Of a stretch of DNA of 36,188 nucleotides, positions 25,138 to 34,268 are shown piece by piece. Origin of the DNA: GCA-2708415 sp964353185 (GTDB lineage: Bacteria; Pseudomonadota; Alphaproteobacteria; Micavibrionales; Micavibrionaceae); the NCBI GenBank assembly GCA_964353185.1, contig CAYGUV010000015.1:1-36188 (forward strand). The letters are read 5' to 3'. Position 1 is the stretch's first letter, and each line of letters starts with the position of its first letter. The notes under the pieces were generated by a model that saw only the letters and a program-made list of their open reading frames with translations, was not told the origin of the DNA and made no database searches. Position numbers and translations under genes: made by a program.

Positions 25138-26493
25138 TTATTCATCCCCCTTTGATATTTCATTTTCGATTAGACGAATTTCATGTTCCAACTCAGCCTC
25201 AAGCATCACAGCCATTGTCATTTCGGTGCGCAGGTAGCTTCGATAAAGGTCGCGTTTGCGCATTAATTTTGTTGCCTGAATAGATGCATTGAGACGTTTC
25301 ACATTTTCAGGTTTATCATACAAATCAGAATAAAATTCAGGGCGTTGAAAGAAAAGTTTGCTCAACACTTTCATTTGCGCGTAATAGCTAGGGTTTTTGC
25401 CGATCATATCTTGAATTTCTTCAAGCGTTGTTTCAGTGCCACCCATTTCTTGTATAAGGGCATAAATAAAAGGTTCTGTCCGGTCGTTACTGGCTGCTTT
25501 TAACGCGGCAATCGATGCAAATGAATTGACGGCAACACTGCGTTTTGCAACTACGGATCGGGCATCCATATATACTTGTGCGCCTGTCTCATAAGCTGGC
25601 GCGCCATTTTCATCAACAAAACTTGTTGCGTTCATATAGGGGTATAAATCATTCGCGGCCAAATTGTCGGTTAAAGCAAAAAGCGCGCGTTCATCATCGG
25701 TATTGTTATTATCTGTTAAATCGATGTCTAACGTCCAAGGGTCTTGAATGGTTTTTGAATAAAGAATGTCTTTATTATAAAGCGCGCTAATATTCCTTCC
25801 GTTTTTACAAAGGTAGTCATTATTGGTTGAGTTATCATTTGGGTCACAAAAATTTAAAATATAGTTTTGCAAGCGTGATAATTGATCAGAAATGGCACCT
25901 TTCACGCCGATGCCATCACCAGAAAATAATTGACGATCGGAAGAGCGGCGCGCCAAAGCAGTAGATGTGAAATCAGTCTTGCGAGATGCTGTGGCCAAAG
26001 ATGTTGTCATCGTGCCAAAGGAGCAAAATGCTGTAGATGGTTGATATTTTTTATGGGCGCGTGCGCTTGCCATTTGGAACATGCGCTGGGTTTCAAGTTG
26101 GTGTTTGGCATCAAAGAAGGTGCCGATAATTTGCACTTGCTGCATGCTGTTTGCCGTAAATTGATGTGTCATTAGTTTTATAGCGGCCAATAAGCCCGCT
26201 GGGTCGCCTAACGTATCATCACGGAAAAAGGCATCAACCATCCATGTGCGATGTTTTTGAAATTCATTTGTTACGTGTCCTATGGTCGTATCAAATTTAC
26301 TTGCAGTACCTGTTTCCGCATTTGAAATGCAAATACAGGAGTTTTGGCATTTATTTATCAGAGGTCGACAGCAAGACGAGCCACATTCCATGTTACAGCT
26401 TGGGCCAAAAATGCCAAAAGCAAAAGCCGGCTTAACCAGAATAGCAGGGGCAAATAAAAGGGTGCCAATTATTATGAGGAGCTTTAATTTCAT
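25138..26493 (-). CDS. Paralog C: exported FDAKHQLE-core protein, short form
   Basis: Unrecognised, 451 aa. The signal peptide ends near AFAFG (about residue 26). Seven Cys at 33, 37, 41, 42, 49, 53 and 55 form a knot (CNMECGSSCCRPLINKC, then CIC); the PLI-x2-C part is shared with paralog B. The core follows: HRTWMVDAFF, SMQQVQIIGTFFDAKHQLET (116-135), YQPSTAFCSFGT (Cys157), NFCDPNDNS with a later LC, VVAKRSVAVNSFASIA and GKNPSYYAQMKVLSK. It abuts paralog D with no spacer, so translation is coupled. Two adjacent short forms suggest a fairly old duplication, since identity between B and C is concentrated in the motifs. Confidence 0.75.
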   Translation of the reverse strand: MKLKLLIIIGTLLFAPAILVKPAFAFGIFGPSCNMECGSSCCRPLINKCQNSCICISNAETGTASKFDTTIGHVTNEFQKHRTWMVDAFFRDDTLGDPAGLLAAIKLMTHQFTANSMQQVQIIGTFFDAKHQLETQRMFQMASARAHKKYQPSTAFCSFGTMTTSLATASRKTDFTSTALARRSSDRQLFSGDGIGVKGAISDQLSRLQNYILNFCDPNDNSTNNDYLCKNGRNISALYNKDILYSKTIQDPWTLDIDLTDNNNTDDERALFALTDNLAANDLYPYMNATSFVDENGAPAYETGAQVYMDARSVVAKRSVAVNSFASIAALKAASNDRTEPFIYALIQEMGGTETTLEEIQDMIGKNPSYYAQMKVLSKLFFQRPEFYSDLYDKPENVKRLNASIQATKLMRKRDLYRSYLRTEMTMAVMLEAELEHEIRLIENEISKGDE

Positions 26494-28587
26494 TTACAGC
26501 TCCCCTTCTGGGTTAAGGCCAATAAGGGCACGGTTGGAACGCGTATGCGCGTCTTCAAGCATGATTTCTAACATGCCTGCAAACATTGCTTCTTCTTCTA
26601 ATTGACGATCAAAAAAGTCATCCTCGAGAGAGAGGTTTAATGTTTTGATGGCCGTATCTTTACGAGAAACGTTCGCCGCACTTTCATAAAGCTGCGTGTA
26701 AAATTTAGGGTTTTCAAAAATATAACTGCTAAGGATTCTACGTTGTGCGTTATAGCTAGGGTTTTTCCCTAATAAGGTATCAACTTCATCTTCGGCGACA
26801 CCTAGATCAAAAATAATACGTTTCATGAAAGAGGAATCAAACCCAGTCCCTGATTGCGCATCAAATGTTTTGCCGCCACTAACGCGTTCTGCGACAACGG
26901 CTGCGAATGCATTTTCGGCAATGCTGCGTTTTGCCACAACGGCACGTAAATCCATATATGTGAGAGCTTCTTTCTTCACTTTTCCTTCGGGGGTAGCCAA
27001 AGTAAGGCGCTCAATGTCTGGGGGTAGTTCGGGGGCAAAAAGATTGGTGGTAAATGCCAGTATATCTTCGCCATCTTCGTTTTTATTAGGGTCCTCATCT
27101 TCGTTATTTTCAATATATGATGGGTTTATGAAGTTTGCTTCAATGGTTTGTTTTGAATAAAGCGTATCTGTAATATTAATATCTTTGTTGCGCCTTTCAG
27201 CCACAGGCGCCGATTCAGCGCAAAGCCACGTTAAACCTTTGGCGTTATCAAAAACATTACAGTATTTTTCTTTAAAATTATTATAGCGGCTGGCAACATC
27301 TGATGTAAAATTTACGCCTGAGATGGAGTCATTATTTCTAAGTGTTCTATCGCTCATACGCTTTGTCATAGCGGTGTGTGCCAGACGTGAATGTTGATGT
27401 GCTGAAGCTAATCCACGAACGTTTGTTCCTATTTCACAAATGCCAAGGCTGGGTTGATAATCGCGGTGCGCTTCGGCCATTAATTGTTGAAAAATACGCG
27501 TTGTTTCCATTTGGTGTTTGGCATCAAAGAAATTACCAATAACAAAAGTTTGTTGCATGGATACGGCGCTTAATTGACTGGTCATCATCTGCATGGTAGG
27601 TAAAACCAATTCTTTCATAAAGACATCAATAAGCCAGTTTCTATTCTTTATCATTTCATCGGTGAAGTGCGCACGAATTTCGGCGTGATTTTGACGAATG
27701 GGGGCTTCGCACGTACAAAAACATGTCGAGGTACATGAACCACCTGCCGAACCAGGCTTAGTATCTCGAGCAAAGGTTTCGTAATTGCCTGTATTATTGC
27801 TGTCAATAATAGCATCGCTGATACCTGCGAACGCACTGAAAAGTTGTAAGCCAATAGTATCCATTAATCCGTCAATACCGATAGATTCAACAATACCATT
27901 GAAAACATCTGGTAAAGCCCCTTGTATGGCAGATGCGATATTTTCACTGAGGTCTGCGACAGATAAATTGCTAAAGGCATCAAGACTTAAGGATAAGTTG
28001 GCAATATTGGTGATAATATTGGTAATTTCCGCGGGGAAAGTGCCGTCGCCTAATAAGCCTTCGATGGCCGCTTTTACGGATGGAATTTTCAGAATTTCCT
28101 CTAAGTCATCTAAATTTACGCCGTTGCCTAGATTTTCCAAAAGGCTTAAGGTATCAGCAATCTCAATTGGTAAGTCGCCGTTTGCAACGGCGCTTAAAAT
28201 GCCTGATAAAGAATCAATATTGCCAGTGAGATTATCTTGTATTTGATCAAATGTTTTGGCGATAGCGGCAAATTCTTCTATGGGAATTGCTCCTGAACCA
28301 AATCCTTCAAAAACATCTTCGAGAGCTTCTGGCGTTATGTTGCTTCCTTCATCTAATGCTTTGTTTATTAGCTCTTTGGCTTGGGTATTGGATAACGGTG
28401 TTTGCGACGCGATTTGATCAGAGACATCATCAATACTTGCGATGGGTCCATCATTATCTTCATTGAAAAAAGCAGATATTTGTTCCCCAATACTTAATTC
28501 TTGCGCCTTACTATAAGAGGCAAAAAAGCCAAAGCTGATGACAACGATCAACAAAGAAAAACAAGAATGATAGAGATAGTTTTTCAT
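26494..28587 (-). CDS. Paralog D: long form with helical N-terminal region
   Basis: Unrecognised, 697 aa. A signal peptide ends near KAQE (residue 28-29). Residues 30-260 are Leu/Ile/Asp/Asn-rich and predicted helical, with repeated short units of the type NGDLP or LGDGTFP, and resemble the same region of paralog E (shared NIT-x-EAL and GF-x2-G-x2-P words). A compact cysteine cluster lies at 285, 289, 291 and 293. The core starts near 300: IKNRNWLIDVFMKELVLP, SMQQTFVIGNFFDAKHQMET (343-362), YQPSLGICEIGT (Cys384), KYCNVFDNA with WLC, AKRSIAENAFAAVVAER and GKNPSYNAQRRILSS. The start overlaps the paralog E stop by one base. Confidence 0.76.
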   Translation of the reverse strand: MKNYLYHSCFSLLIVVISFGFFASYSKAQELSIGEQISAFFNEDNDGPIASIDDVSDQIASQTPLSNTQAKELINKALDEGSNITPEALEDVFEGFGSGAIPIEEFAAIAKTFDQIQDNLTGNIDSLSGILSAVANGDLPIEIADTLSLLENLGNGVNLDDLEEILKIPSVKAAIEGLLGDGTFPAEITNIITNIANLSLSLDAFSNLSVADLSENIASAIQGALPDVFNGIVESIGIDGLMDTIGLQLFSAFAGISDAIIDSNNTGNYETFARDTKPGSAGGSCTSTCFCTCEAPIRQNHAEIRAHFTDEMIKNRNWLIDVFMKELVLPTMQMMTSQLSAVSMQQTFVIGNFFDAKHQMETTRIFQQLMAEAHRDYQPSLGICEIGTNVRGLASAHQHSRLAHTAMTKRMSDRTLRNNDSISGVNFTSDVASRYNNFKEKYCNVFDNAKGLTWLCAESAPVAERRNKDINITDTLYSKQTIEANFINPSYIENNEDEDPNKNEDGEDILAFTTNLFAPELPPDIERLTLATPEGKVKKEALTYMDLRAVVAKRSIAENAFAAVVAERVSGGKTFDAQSGTGFDSSFMKRIIFDLGVAEDEVDTLLGKNPSYNAQRRILSSYIFENPKFYTQLYESAANVSRKDTAIKTLNLSLEDDFFDRQLEEEAMFAGMLEIMLEDAHTRSNRALIGLNPEGEL

Positions 28588-30596
28588 TATTCCACCGGCC
28601 TTTTTCTGCCGTCAACTTTAAGCGCGCCTAAATCACTTGAAATACGTCTATGTTGTTTAAGGGCAATGGTTTCGATCATGGTGGCAAGAGTTGCCTCACT
28701 ACGAAGTAGGCTTTCATAAATATTTCGGTCTTGAACAATTTCAAGAGCCAGTAAGCTGGCATTGATACGATCAACATTTTCAGGGGTAGTATAAAGATTT
28801 GCATGAAATGATGGGTCTTGGTAAAGCAGTTTCATCATGACTTCTTCTTGGGCAAAAAGACTTGGGTTTTCGCCAAGATATTCTTCAACAGCATCATCAG
28901 GAATATTCATTTCGCTTAAAATTGCTTTTAAGAAAGGGGCAACGCTTGGGTCACCTTCGGCGCGTAATCCCACGATAGAGGCGTAAGAATTTTGCGCTAC
29001 ACTTCGCTTCGCAGCCATAGATCGTAAATCATAATAAAAATTGGCAATATCGTTTGGCTGGCCATTTGTTGCGATGCTTTCTTCTTCGATAACAGGTAAA
29101 GTCTCATTGGCAAATAAATTTGCGCCTAAGGCAAAAATATTTTCTTCATCATCGGTAACATCGCTTTGCATGTCCCCATCAAAATTCACGTCTAGTGTGA
29201 GTTGATTTTCGATGGTTTGTGTATAGATAACATCGGCATTAATATTTTCTGAGTTGCCGCTTGCATCCTTACATAAAAGGGCGAGAGATGCTGTCCCTTC
29301 GGTATCTTTACCACCACCATTTTTATCGCAATATTTACGAATAAAGATGTCAATACGGCTACGAATATCAGAAATATCACCTTCACCTGATATACCGTCT
29401 TTACGGTTTAGTTGTCTATCCATCATCCGCGTTGCCACGGTTGCCTTAGCTAGATCGGCACGGCGTCTTGAATTAGCAAAGCTTCGTGTGTTTGTTCCAA
29501 TGCTACATAATTGTTCATCGGGGTGATATTTACTATGTGCTTGGGCGGACATTTGTTGGAACATACGCTGGGTTTCTAATTGATGTTTGGCGTCAAAGAA
29601 TGTACCAATTATTTGCACTTGTTGCATGCTTGTGGTCATAAGCTGTTTAGTCATGAGGCCTAGGGCAGGGCTAAGGTTTTCATTCCAAAAGTCGGATATA
29701 AACCAATCACCATAGCTAAAGAACTCTATACTGACGTGATTGCGTATTTCGATGTGGTTGTTAATAATTTCAGGGGAGCAGTTTCCACATTCATTAGCCT
29801 CAGTGCATAAAAGCGGGGGGCAAAAATTTGAGAGTAATCCTGTATCAAAAAGACCGCCAAGAATGGCGACTGCTGCGCTTGCGCCTGCTAATGATTCAAA
29901 AGCGCTAAAAAGATCGGGAGCATATTCTTGAAGTTGTTCTGATGAAAATAATTCAGACGGGTTGTTTATCAGATTTTGTATGGCTTCAGTATCGCCAAGT
30001 ATTTCGTCTAGCTGGCTGAGCACTGCTGTTGGGTCTTCGATTCCTAAATCAGCCAGACCCTTTAATAGTAATTCATTGACATCTAAGTCACCAAAATCAA
30101 AAAGATCTTGAAGATTTGAAAAATCAGCCAATTCCGCAAGTCCTTTTAGAAGATCGGCATTTAACTTTCCTTGGGATAAAAGTTCGGCGATGTTGTTTAT
30201 TTCATCTAGAGTAGCAAGGCCTGCATTTAGTTTTTCAATAACGTCTTTAACGTCATCTAGCTCAGCGGAGTCAAAAGGATTTTCCCCATTAAAAAAACCA
30301 TCTGCAATTTTACCAAGTGCCTCATCTGTAATATTTGTGTTTTCTGATAAGGATTCGATCAACTCTCTTGAATCAAGAGAGGATAAATTTGAATATTGCT
30401 CAACCAAGGGGGTGTATTTTTCGGTCAGGGCGTCAATATTGAGGCCGCTGGTTGCGTCTTCGCGTAATGCTTCGACAAATTTTTCGCCTGATAGACGTGA
30501 GTCAGCGGTCTGTGCCCATGCATTTTTTGAAGAAAAAGTGGAAAACTGCAAAAAACTGGCGACGGTCAGAAACAGAATGAAACAATGTTTCATCAT
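28587..30596 (-). CDS. Paralog E: long form, first gene of the operon
   Basis: Unrecognised, about 669 aa. ATG 30596 was chosen because GAGAGGGG lies eight bases upstream; the frame is open ten codons further. A signal peptide ends near AWAQ (residue 29). Residues 35-255 form a Leu/Asp/Asn-rich helical region with recurrent LA-x-L and NELL/NADLL units, related to that of paralog D. Cys at 259, 264, 270 and 273 precede the core: IEIRNHVSIEFF, SMQQVQIIGTFFDAKHQLET (323-342), YHPDEQLCSIGT (Cys364), KYCDKNGGG with LLC, AKRSVAQNSYASIVGLR and GENPSLFAQEEVMMKLL. It is transcribed away from dotI across a 312-base spacer. Confidence 0.76.
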   Translation of the reverse strand: MMKHCFILFLTVASFLQFSTFSSKNAWAQTADSRLSGEKFVEALREDATSGLNIDALTEKYTPLVEQYSNLSSLDSRELIESLSENTNITDEALGKIADGFFNGENPFDSAELDDVKDVIEKLNAGLATLDEINNIAELLSQGKLNADLLKGLAELADFSNLQDLFDFGDLDVNELLLKGLADLGIEDPTAVLSQLDEILGDTEAIQNLINNPSELFSSEQLQEYAPDLFSAFESLAGASAAVAILGGLFDTGLLSNFCPPLLCTEANECGNCSPEIINNHIEIRNHVSIEFFSYGDWFISDFWNENLSPALGLMTKQLMTTSMQQVQIIGTFFDAKHQLETQRMFQQMSAQAHSKYHPDEQLCSIGTNTRSFANSRRRADLAKATVATRMMDRQLNRKDGISGEGDISDIRSRIDIFIRKYCDKNGGGKDTEGTASLALLCKDASGNSENINADVIYTQTIENQLTLDVNFDGDMQSDVTDDEENIFALGANLFANETLPVIEEESIATNGQPNDIANFYYDLRSMAAKRSVAQNSYASIVGLRAEGDPSVAPFLKAILSEMNIPDDAVEEYLGENPSLFAQEEVMMKLLYQDPSFHANLYTTPENVDRINASLLALEIVQDRNIYESLLRSEATLATMIETIALKQHRRISSDLGALKVDGRKRPVE

Positions 30597-30692
30597 ATTA
30601 TATGCCCCTCTCGTTGTTATTTGCATTCAGATTGCCCTAAATATTGTTAAAAATAGCCAAAGATGGCCATTAAATGAATAATTAACCACTCG

Positions 30693-30722
30693 AATATAAT
30701 AATATCACAAACAGATTGTAAA
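30693..30722 (-). promoter_or_regulatory. Possible promoter of the six-gene paralog operon
   Basis: On the minus strand TTTACA (30722-30717) and TATATT (30698-30693) are 18 bases apart, each one base from consensus. This gives a leader of about 90 bases before ATG 30596. Confidence 0.35.
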
Positions 30723-30803
30723 ACGCACGAAACATTCATGATAGCTTTTATTTCAGAAGGTTGGCCGCGGTTTGGGATAAAAAATTTGTATTTATCACAA
30801 CGC

Positions 30804-30832
30804 TTGTGGTCAAATTAAGAGAAGGTTATAGT
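30804..30832 (+). promoter_or_regulatory. Possible promoter of the dotI-dotH-dotG-dotF unit
   Basis: TTGTGG (30804-30809) and TATAGT (30827-30832) are 17 bases apart in the AT-rich divergent spacer 30597-30908, which holds no gene. The -35 match is weak; other AT-rich candidates exist nearer the gene. Confidence 0.25.
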
Positions 30833-30908
30833 TAAAGGATTATTATTCTGTTAAAAATAATAGGGTAATTAAATTCTATATTCAATTTTAATTTAAGTCA
30901 TAAAAAAC

Positions 30909-31616
30909 ATGAATTCACCAAAGCCACCAAAATCCGACGCCCCCCGTAGAGGAAAGCCGGAAAAAGTAATGCGTAATACCGCCGAAAACACTGATACAAG
31001 TGGCTTGGGCAAGGTTGTTTTACGCAATGAATATTATCGTGATGGATATCGATTGGCATTGCGTGTCGCGATGATTCAAACATTTATTATTGTGGGTTTA
31101 ATTGGCGCGATGTTTTTTGTTATTAAAGTCCATCAGCCAGAAAACAGATATTTCGCGACCACAGAAGACGGCCGATTAATTCCAATGGTTTCTTTAACCC
31201 AGCCAAATTTAAGCAATCCAGCGCTGATGTCATGGGTGGCGCAAGCCGCAACGGAAGTTATGACGTTTGGGTTTAACGATTACCAGCGCCGCTTACAAGA
31301 GTCTTCGCGTAACTTTACAAGACGGGGATGGGAAAGCTTTACAAACGCGCTTCAGACCGCGCGTATCATTGAAACAATTGAGGAAAACTCCCAAGTCGTT
31401 TCTGCCACACCGCGCGGGGCGCCAATCTTACAATCAGAAGGCGTTGTCGGTGGGCAATATCAATGGGTTGTTCAATTGCCTATGACATTAACATTTCAGT
31501 CAGGGTCACAAAAACGTGCCGTAAACTGGATTGCAACAATTGTCGTTGTACGAGTCCCAAGGCTTGAAAGCCCCAATGGTGTAGGGATAGCGCAATGGAT
31601 TGCGGTCCCGGGGTAG
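30909..31616 (+). CDS. dotI: Type IVB secretion inner-membrane protein DotI/IcmL (TraM)
   Basis: DotI is an inner-membrane protein of the Dot/Icm core with a VirB8-like periplasmic domain. In 235 residues there is a basic, Pro-rich cytoplasmic tail, the conserved VLRNEYYRDGYRLALRVAMI leading into one membrane helix (about 53-74), and a periplasmic domain with ENRYFATTEDGRLIPMVSL, VTFGFNDYQRRL-like FGFNDYQRRLQESSRNFT and WVVQLPMTLTFQSG. These words are diagnostic for IcmL/TraM. It heads the order dotI-dotH-dotG-dotF, as in Legionella icmL-K-E-G. Confidence 0.94.
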   Translation: MNSPKPPKSDAPRRGKPEKVMRNTAENTDTSGLGKVVLRNEYYRDGYRLALRVAMIQTFIIVGLIGAMFFVIKVHQPENRYFATTEDGRLIPMVSLTQPNLSNPALMSWVAQAATEVMTFGFNDYQRRLQESSRNFTRRGWESFTNALQTARIIETIEENSQVVSATPRGAPILQSEGVVGGQYQWVVQLPMTLTFQSGSQKRAVNWIATIVVVRVPRLESPNGVGIAQWIAVPG

Positions 31617-31625
31617 ATAGAATTT

Positions 31626-32873
31626 ATGAAACAAATAGATAAGATTTTGATGCGTAAAAATAAGCAAGATGTCAGGCTGATGAAGTCTTTTGCACCTACC
31701 GTTTTGATAATGGGGGCGATGTTGATTGTTCCTTTACATAGCGTGCACGCACAAGAAACAATTGATTTAGATAGTTATTTAGACCAAATATCTGAAACTG
31801 AGTCAGAAGCCCCGCCTTCTAATGAGGAATTAAAAGAAGAAGAGCCGCAAGGGGTCTTTGGTGGGGTTTTATCTGAAATTTCGGATATAATCCCTGTGCA
31901 AGGCGATGAAGAAGCGCAAACGCAAGCTGTTGATGATGGGGATGCTTTGCCAAATATCCCAAATATTAATTCTAGATCCACGCAGGCTGGTATGAATTTG
32001 CCTGTTTCTAGTGGTGATCCTTTATCTGCTAGCAGTTTGGGCTTAATCGAAAAAACACCAGAGGAATTAGAAGAAGAAATTAGACGTGAAGCGTTTGATG
32101 CAGCTATCACAGGGCTTTTCCCATTGTCTACGGATAATATAAAAACATTGTTAGAGCGAAATAATGAAATTCAAAATGCTGTTCAAGAACCAATAACAGG
32201 CATTCCAACACCACAAATAGATGTTGAAACAATATCTTTGGATCCGGGCGTTGCGCCGATGAAAATTAGAACATCGGCAGGATTTATTACAACGGTTAGT
32301 ATTTTGGACGTTACTGGCGCGCCATGGCCCATTCAAGATGTGAGCTGGGCTGGTGATTATGAAGTCATTGAACCAGAAGAGGGTGGACATATTTTACGCA
32401 TAACGCCTTTGACCAAGCAGGCTTACGGTAATATGTCGTTGCGTCTGTTAACATTGAAAACGCCAGTGACTATTCAATTAGAAACAAACCCTGATAGTGT
32501 TCAGTATCGAGTTGATGCCCGTATTCCTGAATATGGTCCATTTGCAGAAACACCGTTAATTGAAGGCAGCACAGACCGTATTGCTGGAGATCCGCAAATT
32601 ATGTCTGTCTTGGATGGGGTCGCCCCAGCGTCCGCTCAAAAACTATATGTTTCAGGAACAGATAGACGAACATCGGCCTACAAACTGGGTAACATGACAT
32701 ATGTTAGAACGCCGTTAACCCTTATCTCCCCATCGTGGGATCAGTCAGTTTCATCAGCAGATGGAATGAATGTGTATGGCATGCGCGACACACCTGTGGT
32801 TTTATTATCCGATAGGGGCCGCGTATCACGCGTCAATTTAAGTATAGCAAGCGAGTCTGAAGATGGTAGATGA
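31626..32873 (+). CDS. dotH: Type IVB secretion core protein DotH/IcmK (TraN)
   Basis: DotH is the outer-membrane ring protein inserted with the help of DotC and DotD. The 415-residue product has a long basic n-region and a signal peptide ending near VHAQ (about residue 42); ATG 31680 is an alternative start that would give a more usual signal. Residues 45-185 are acidic and probably disordered. The conserved part includes SLDPGVAPMKIRTSAGFITT, DVTGAPWPIQDVSWAG and VDARIPEYGP, typical of IcmK/TraN. It starts nine bases after dotI and overlaps dotG by eleven bases. Confidence 0.93.
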   Translation: MKQIDKILMRKNKQDVRLMKSFAPTVLIMGAMLIVPLHSVHAQETIDLDSYLDQISETESEAPPSNEELKEEEPQGVFGGVLSEISDIIPVQGDEEAQTQAVDDGDALPNIPNINSRSTQAGMNLPVSSGDPLSASSLGLIEKTPEELEEEIRREAFDAAITGLFPLSTDNIKTLLERNNEIQNAVQEPITGIPTPQIDVETISLDPGVAPMKIRTSAGFITTVSILDVTGAPWPIQDVSWAGDYEVIEPEEGGHILRITPLTKQAYGNMSLRLLTLKTPVTIQLETNPDSVQYRVDARIPEYGPFAETPLIEGSTDRIAGDPQIMSVLDGVAPASAQKLYVSGTDRRTSAYKLGNMTYVRTPLTLISPSWDQSVSSADGMNVYGMRDTPVVLLSDRGRVSRVNLSIASESEDGR

Positions 32874-34239
32874 TGATGTAGATGACAACTTTGATGATGA
32901 TTTCTCAGACGGTGGATTTGATGATTTTGAAAATGATTCCAATTCCCTAGGGGATGTTTGGCGCAATAATCCTTTGGTTAAGCTCGGCGTTATCCTGTTG
33001 GCAATTGCTTTTATAGTTGGTGGAATCCTTCTTTTCGGTGGTGATTCAGATCCGTTGGCTGTTTCCCGTGTAGGGACATCTAAAGATGTGAATGAAGCCC
33101 CTGGGACGAGCGAGGTTTCGGAGACTATTCGTCAGGCGATTGAGGAACAAAATACAAATAATGCAGAACAAGCACAGCGTACCGGTACAAGCGCTTTGCC
33201 AATGCCCGTTGAGCCGCCCAAAGGGATGATTGCCGTGCAAGAGCCTGTTCAAGCAGAGGAGGACCCACTGGAAAGATGGCGCCGTATGCAAGAAAAGCGT
33301 ATTCAAGAGCAAAAAATCGAACCTTCTGAAAAGCCGACAAATCTGCCGCCACCACCTGAGCCGGTAGATACGGTGACGCCCGCCATTAATGCGTTGGGTG
33401 AAGTGATGGGTAAGCAGATGCAATCAATTTTAGAAAGTCAAAAAGTTAATACAACGCAGACTAAATCTATCGCAGAGATGGCGTATCTTGATAATATTGC
33501 CGAAGCGGAGCAGGCAAAAATTGATGCGCAAATCGCTGCATCGACAGCTGCGAATACACAAACAAACACTGGGAATACGGCTTTAGACGAAGAGAATATT
33601 ATCTTAGCCGCAGGAACGATTGAGTATGCGCAAATTATTACGGCCGTTAGCACCGATGCCCCCGGCCCCGTTTTGGCCGAAGTCATGACAGGTCCGTTAA
33701 AGGGCGCGCGCGCTATTGGGTCATTTGATGAAAACTTCAATTATCTAACATTGAACTTCAATACCTTTGTTGTTGAAGGGGTGAATTTTAGAACCAATGC
33801 GGTTGCTATTGATCCGCAAACGACTTTACCTGGTTTGGTAACAAATATTGATCGCCGCTATTTCACACGTGTTCTTTTGCCAGCCGCGGGTGAGTTTGTG
33901 GAAGGATTTGCATCTGCATTGGCAGATTCTGGGCAGACAACCATCACAGTAAATTCCGATGGGTCCACAACGCAAACGACCGATACCAATGATTTGGATA
34001 CGGATGAAGCCGTTGCCAGAGGTGTTGAAGAAGCAGGGGAGCAAATCTCTGACGCGTTTGATGAACGGGCGGATGAGATTGATCAATTGCTTGAAATTGC
34101 TGCGGGTACGCCAATTGGGTTATTGTTTGTTGAGCCTGTTGTGGCAACGCCTCAGGTTATTAATCAATCTGGCGTGCAAGAACCATCAAGCGGGACACGA
34201 TTACCAACAAATTTTAATAACTTACTTATCCCAAGATAA
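32863..34239 (+). CDS. dotG: Type IVB secretion channel protein DotG/IcmE (TraO)
   Basis: DotG spans the envelope and is the VirB10-like part of the Dot/Icm channel. In 458 residues an unusual Asp-rich cytoplasmic tail (about 1-33) precedes one membrane helix (about 41-59), a Pro/Gln/Glu-rich periplasmic stretch with ERWRRMQEKRIQEQKI, and a C-terminal VirB10/TrbI-type domain (about 245-440) with AGTIEYAQIITAVSTDAPGP, LAEVMTGPLKGARAIGSF and GTPIGLLFVEPV. The long pentapeptide-like repeat region of Legionella DotG is missing, as in IncI TraO. It overlaps the dotH 3' end. Confidence 0.94.
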   Translation: MVDDDVDDNFDDDFSDGGFDDFENDSNSLGDVWRNNPLVKLGVILLAIAFIVGGILLFGGDSDPLAVSRVGTSKDVNEAPGTSEVSETIRQAIEEQNTNNAEQAQRTGTSALPMPVEPPKGMIAVQEPVQAEEDPLERWRRMQEKRIQEQKIEPSEKPTNLPPPPEPVDTVTPAINALGEVMGKQMQSILESQKVNTTQTKSIAEMAYLDNIAEAEQAKIDAQIAASTAANTQTNTGNTALDEENIILAAGTIEYAQIITAVSTDAPGPVLAEVMTGPLKGARAIGSFDENFNYLTLNFNTFVVEGVNFRTNAVAIDPQTTLPGLVTNIDRRYFTRVLLPAAGEFVEGFASALADSGQTTITVNSDGSTTQTTDTNDLDTDEAVARGVEEAGEQISDAFDERADEIDQLLEIAAGTPIGLLFVEPVVATPQVINQSGVQEPSSGTRLPTNFNNLLIPR

Positions 34240-34268
34240 ACAAAAAAGACTGATTAGAGGGCACCATC

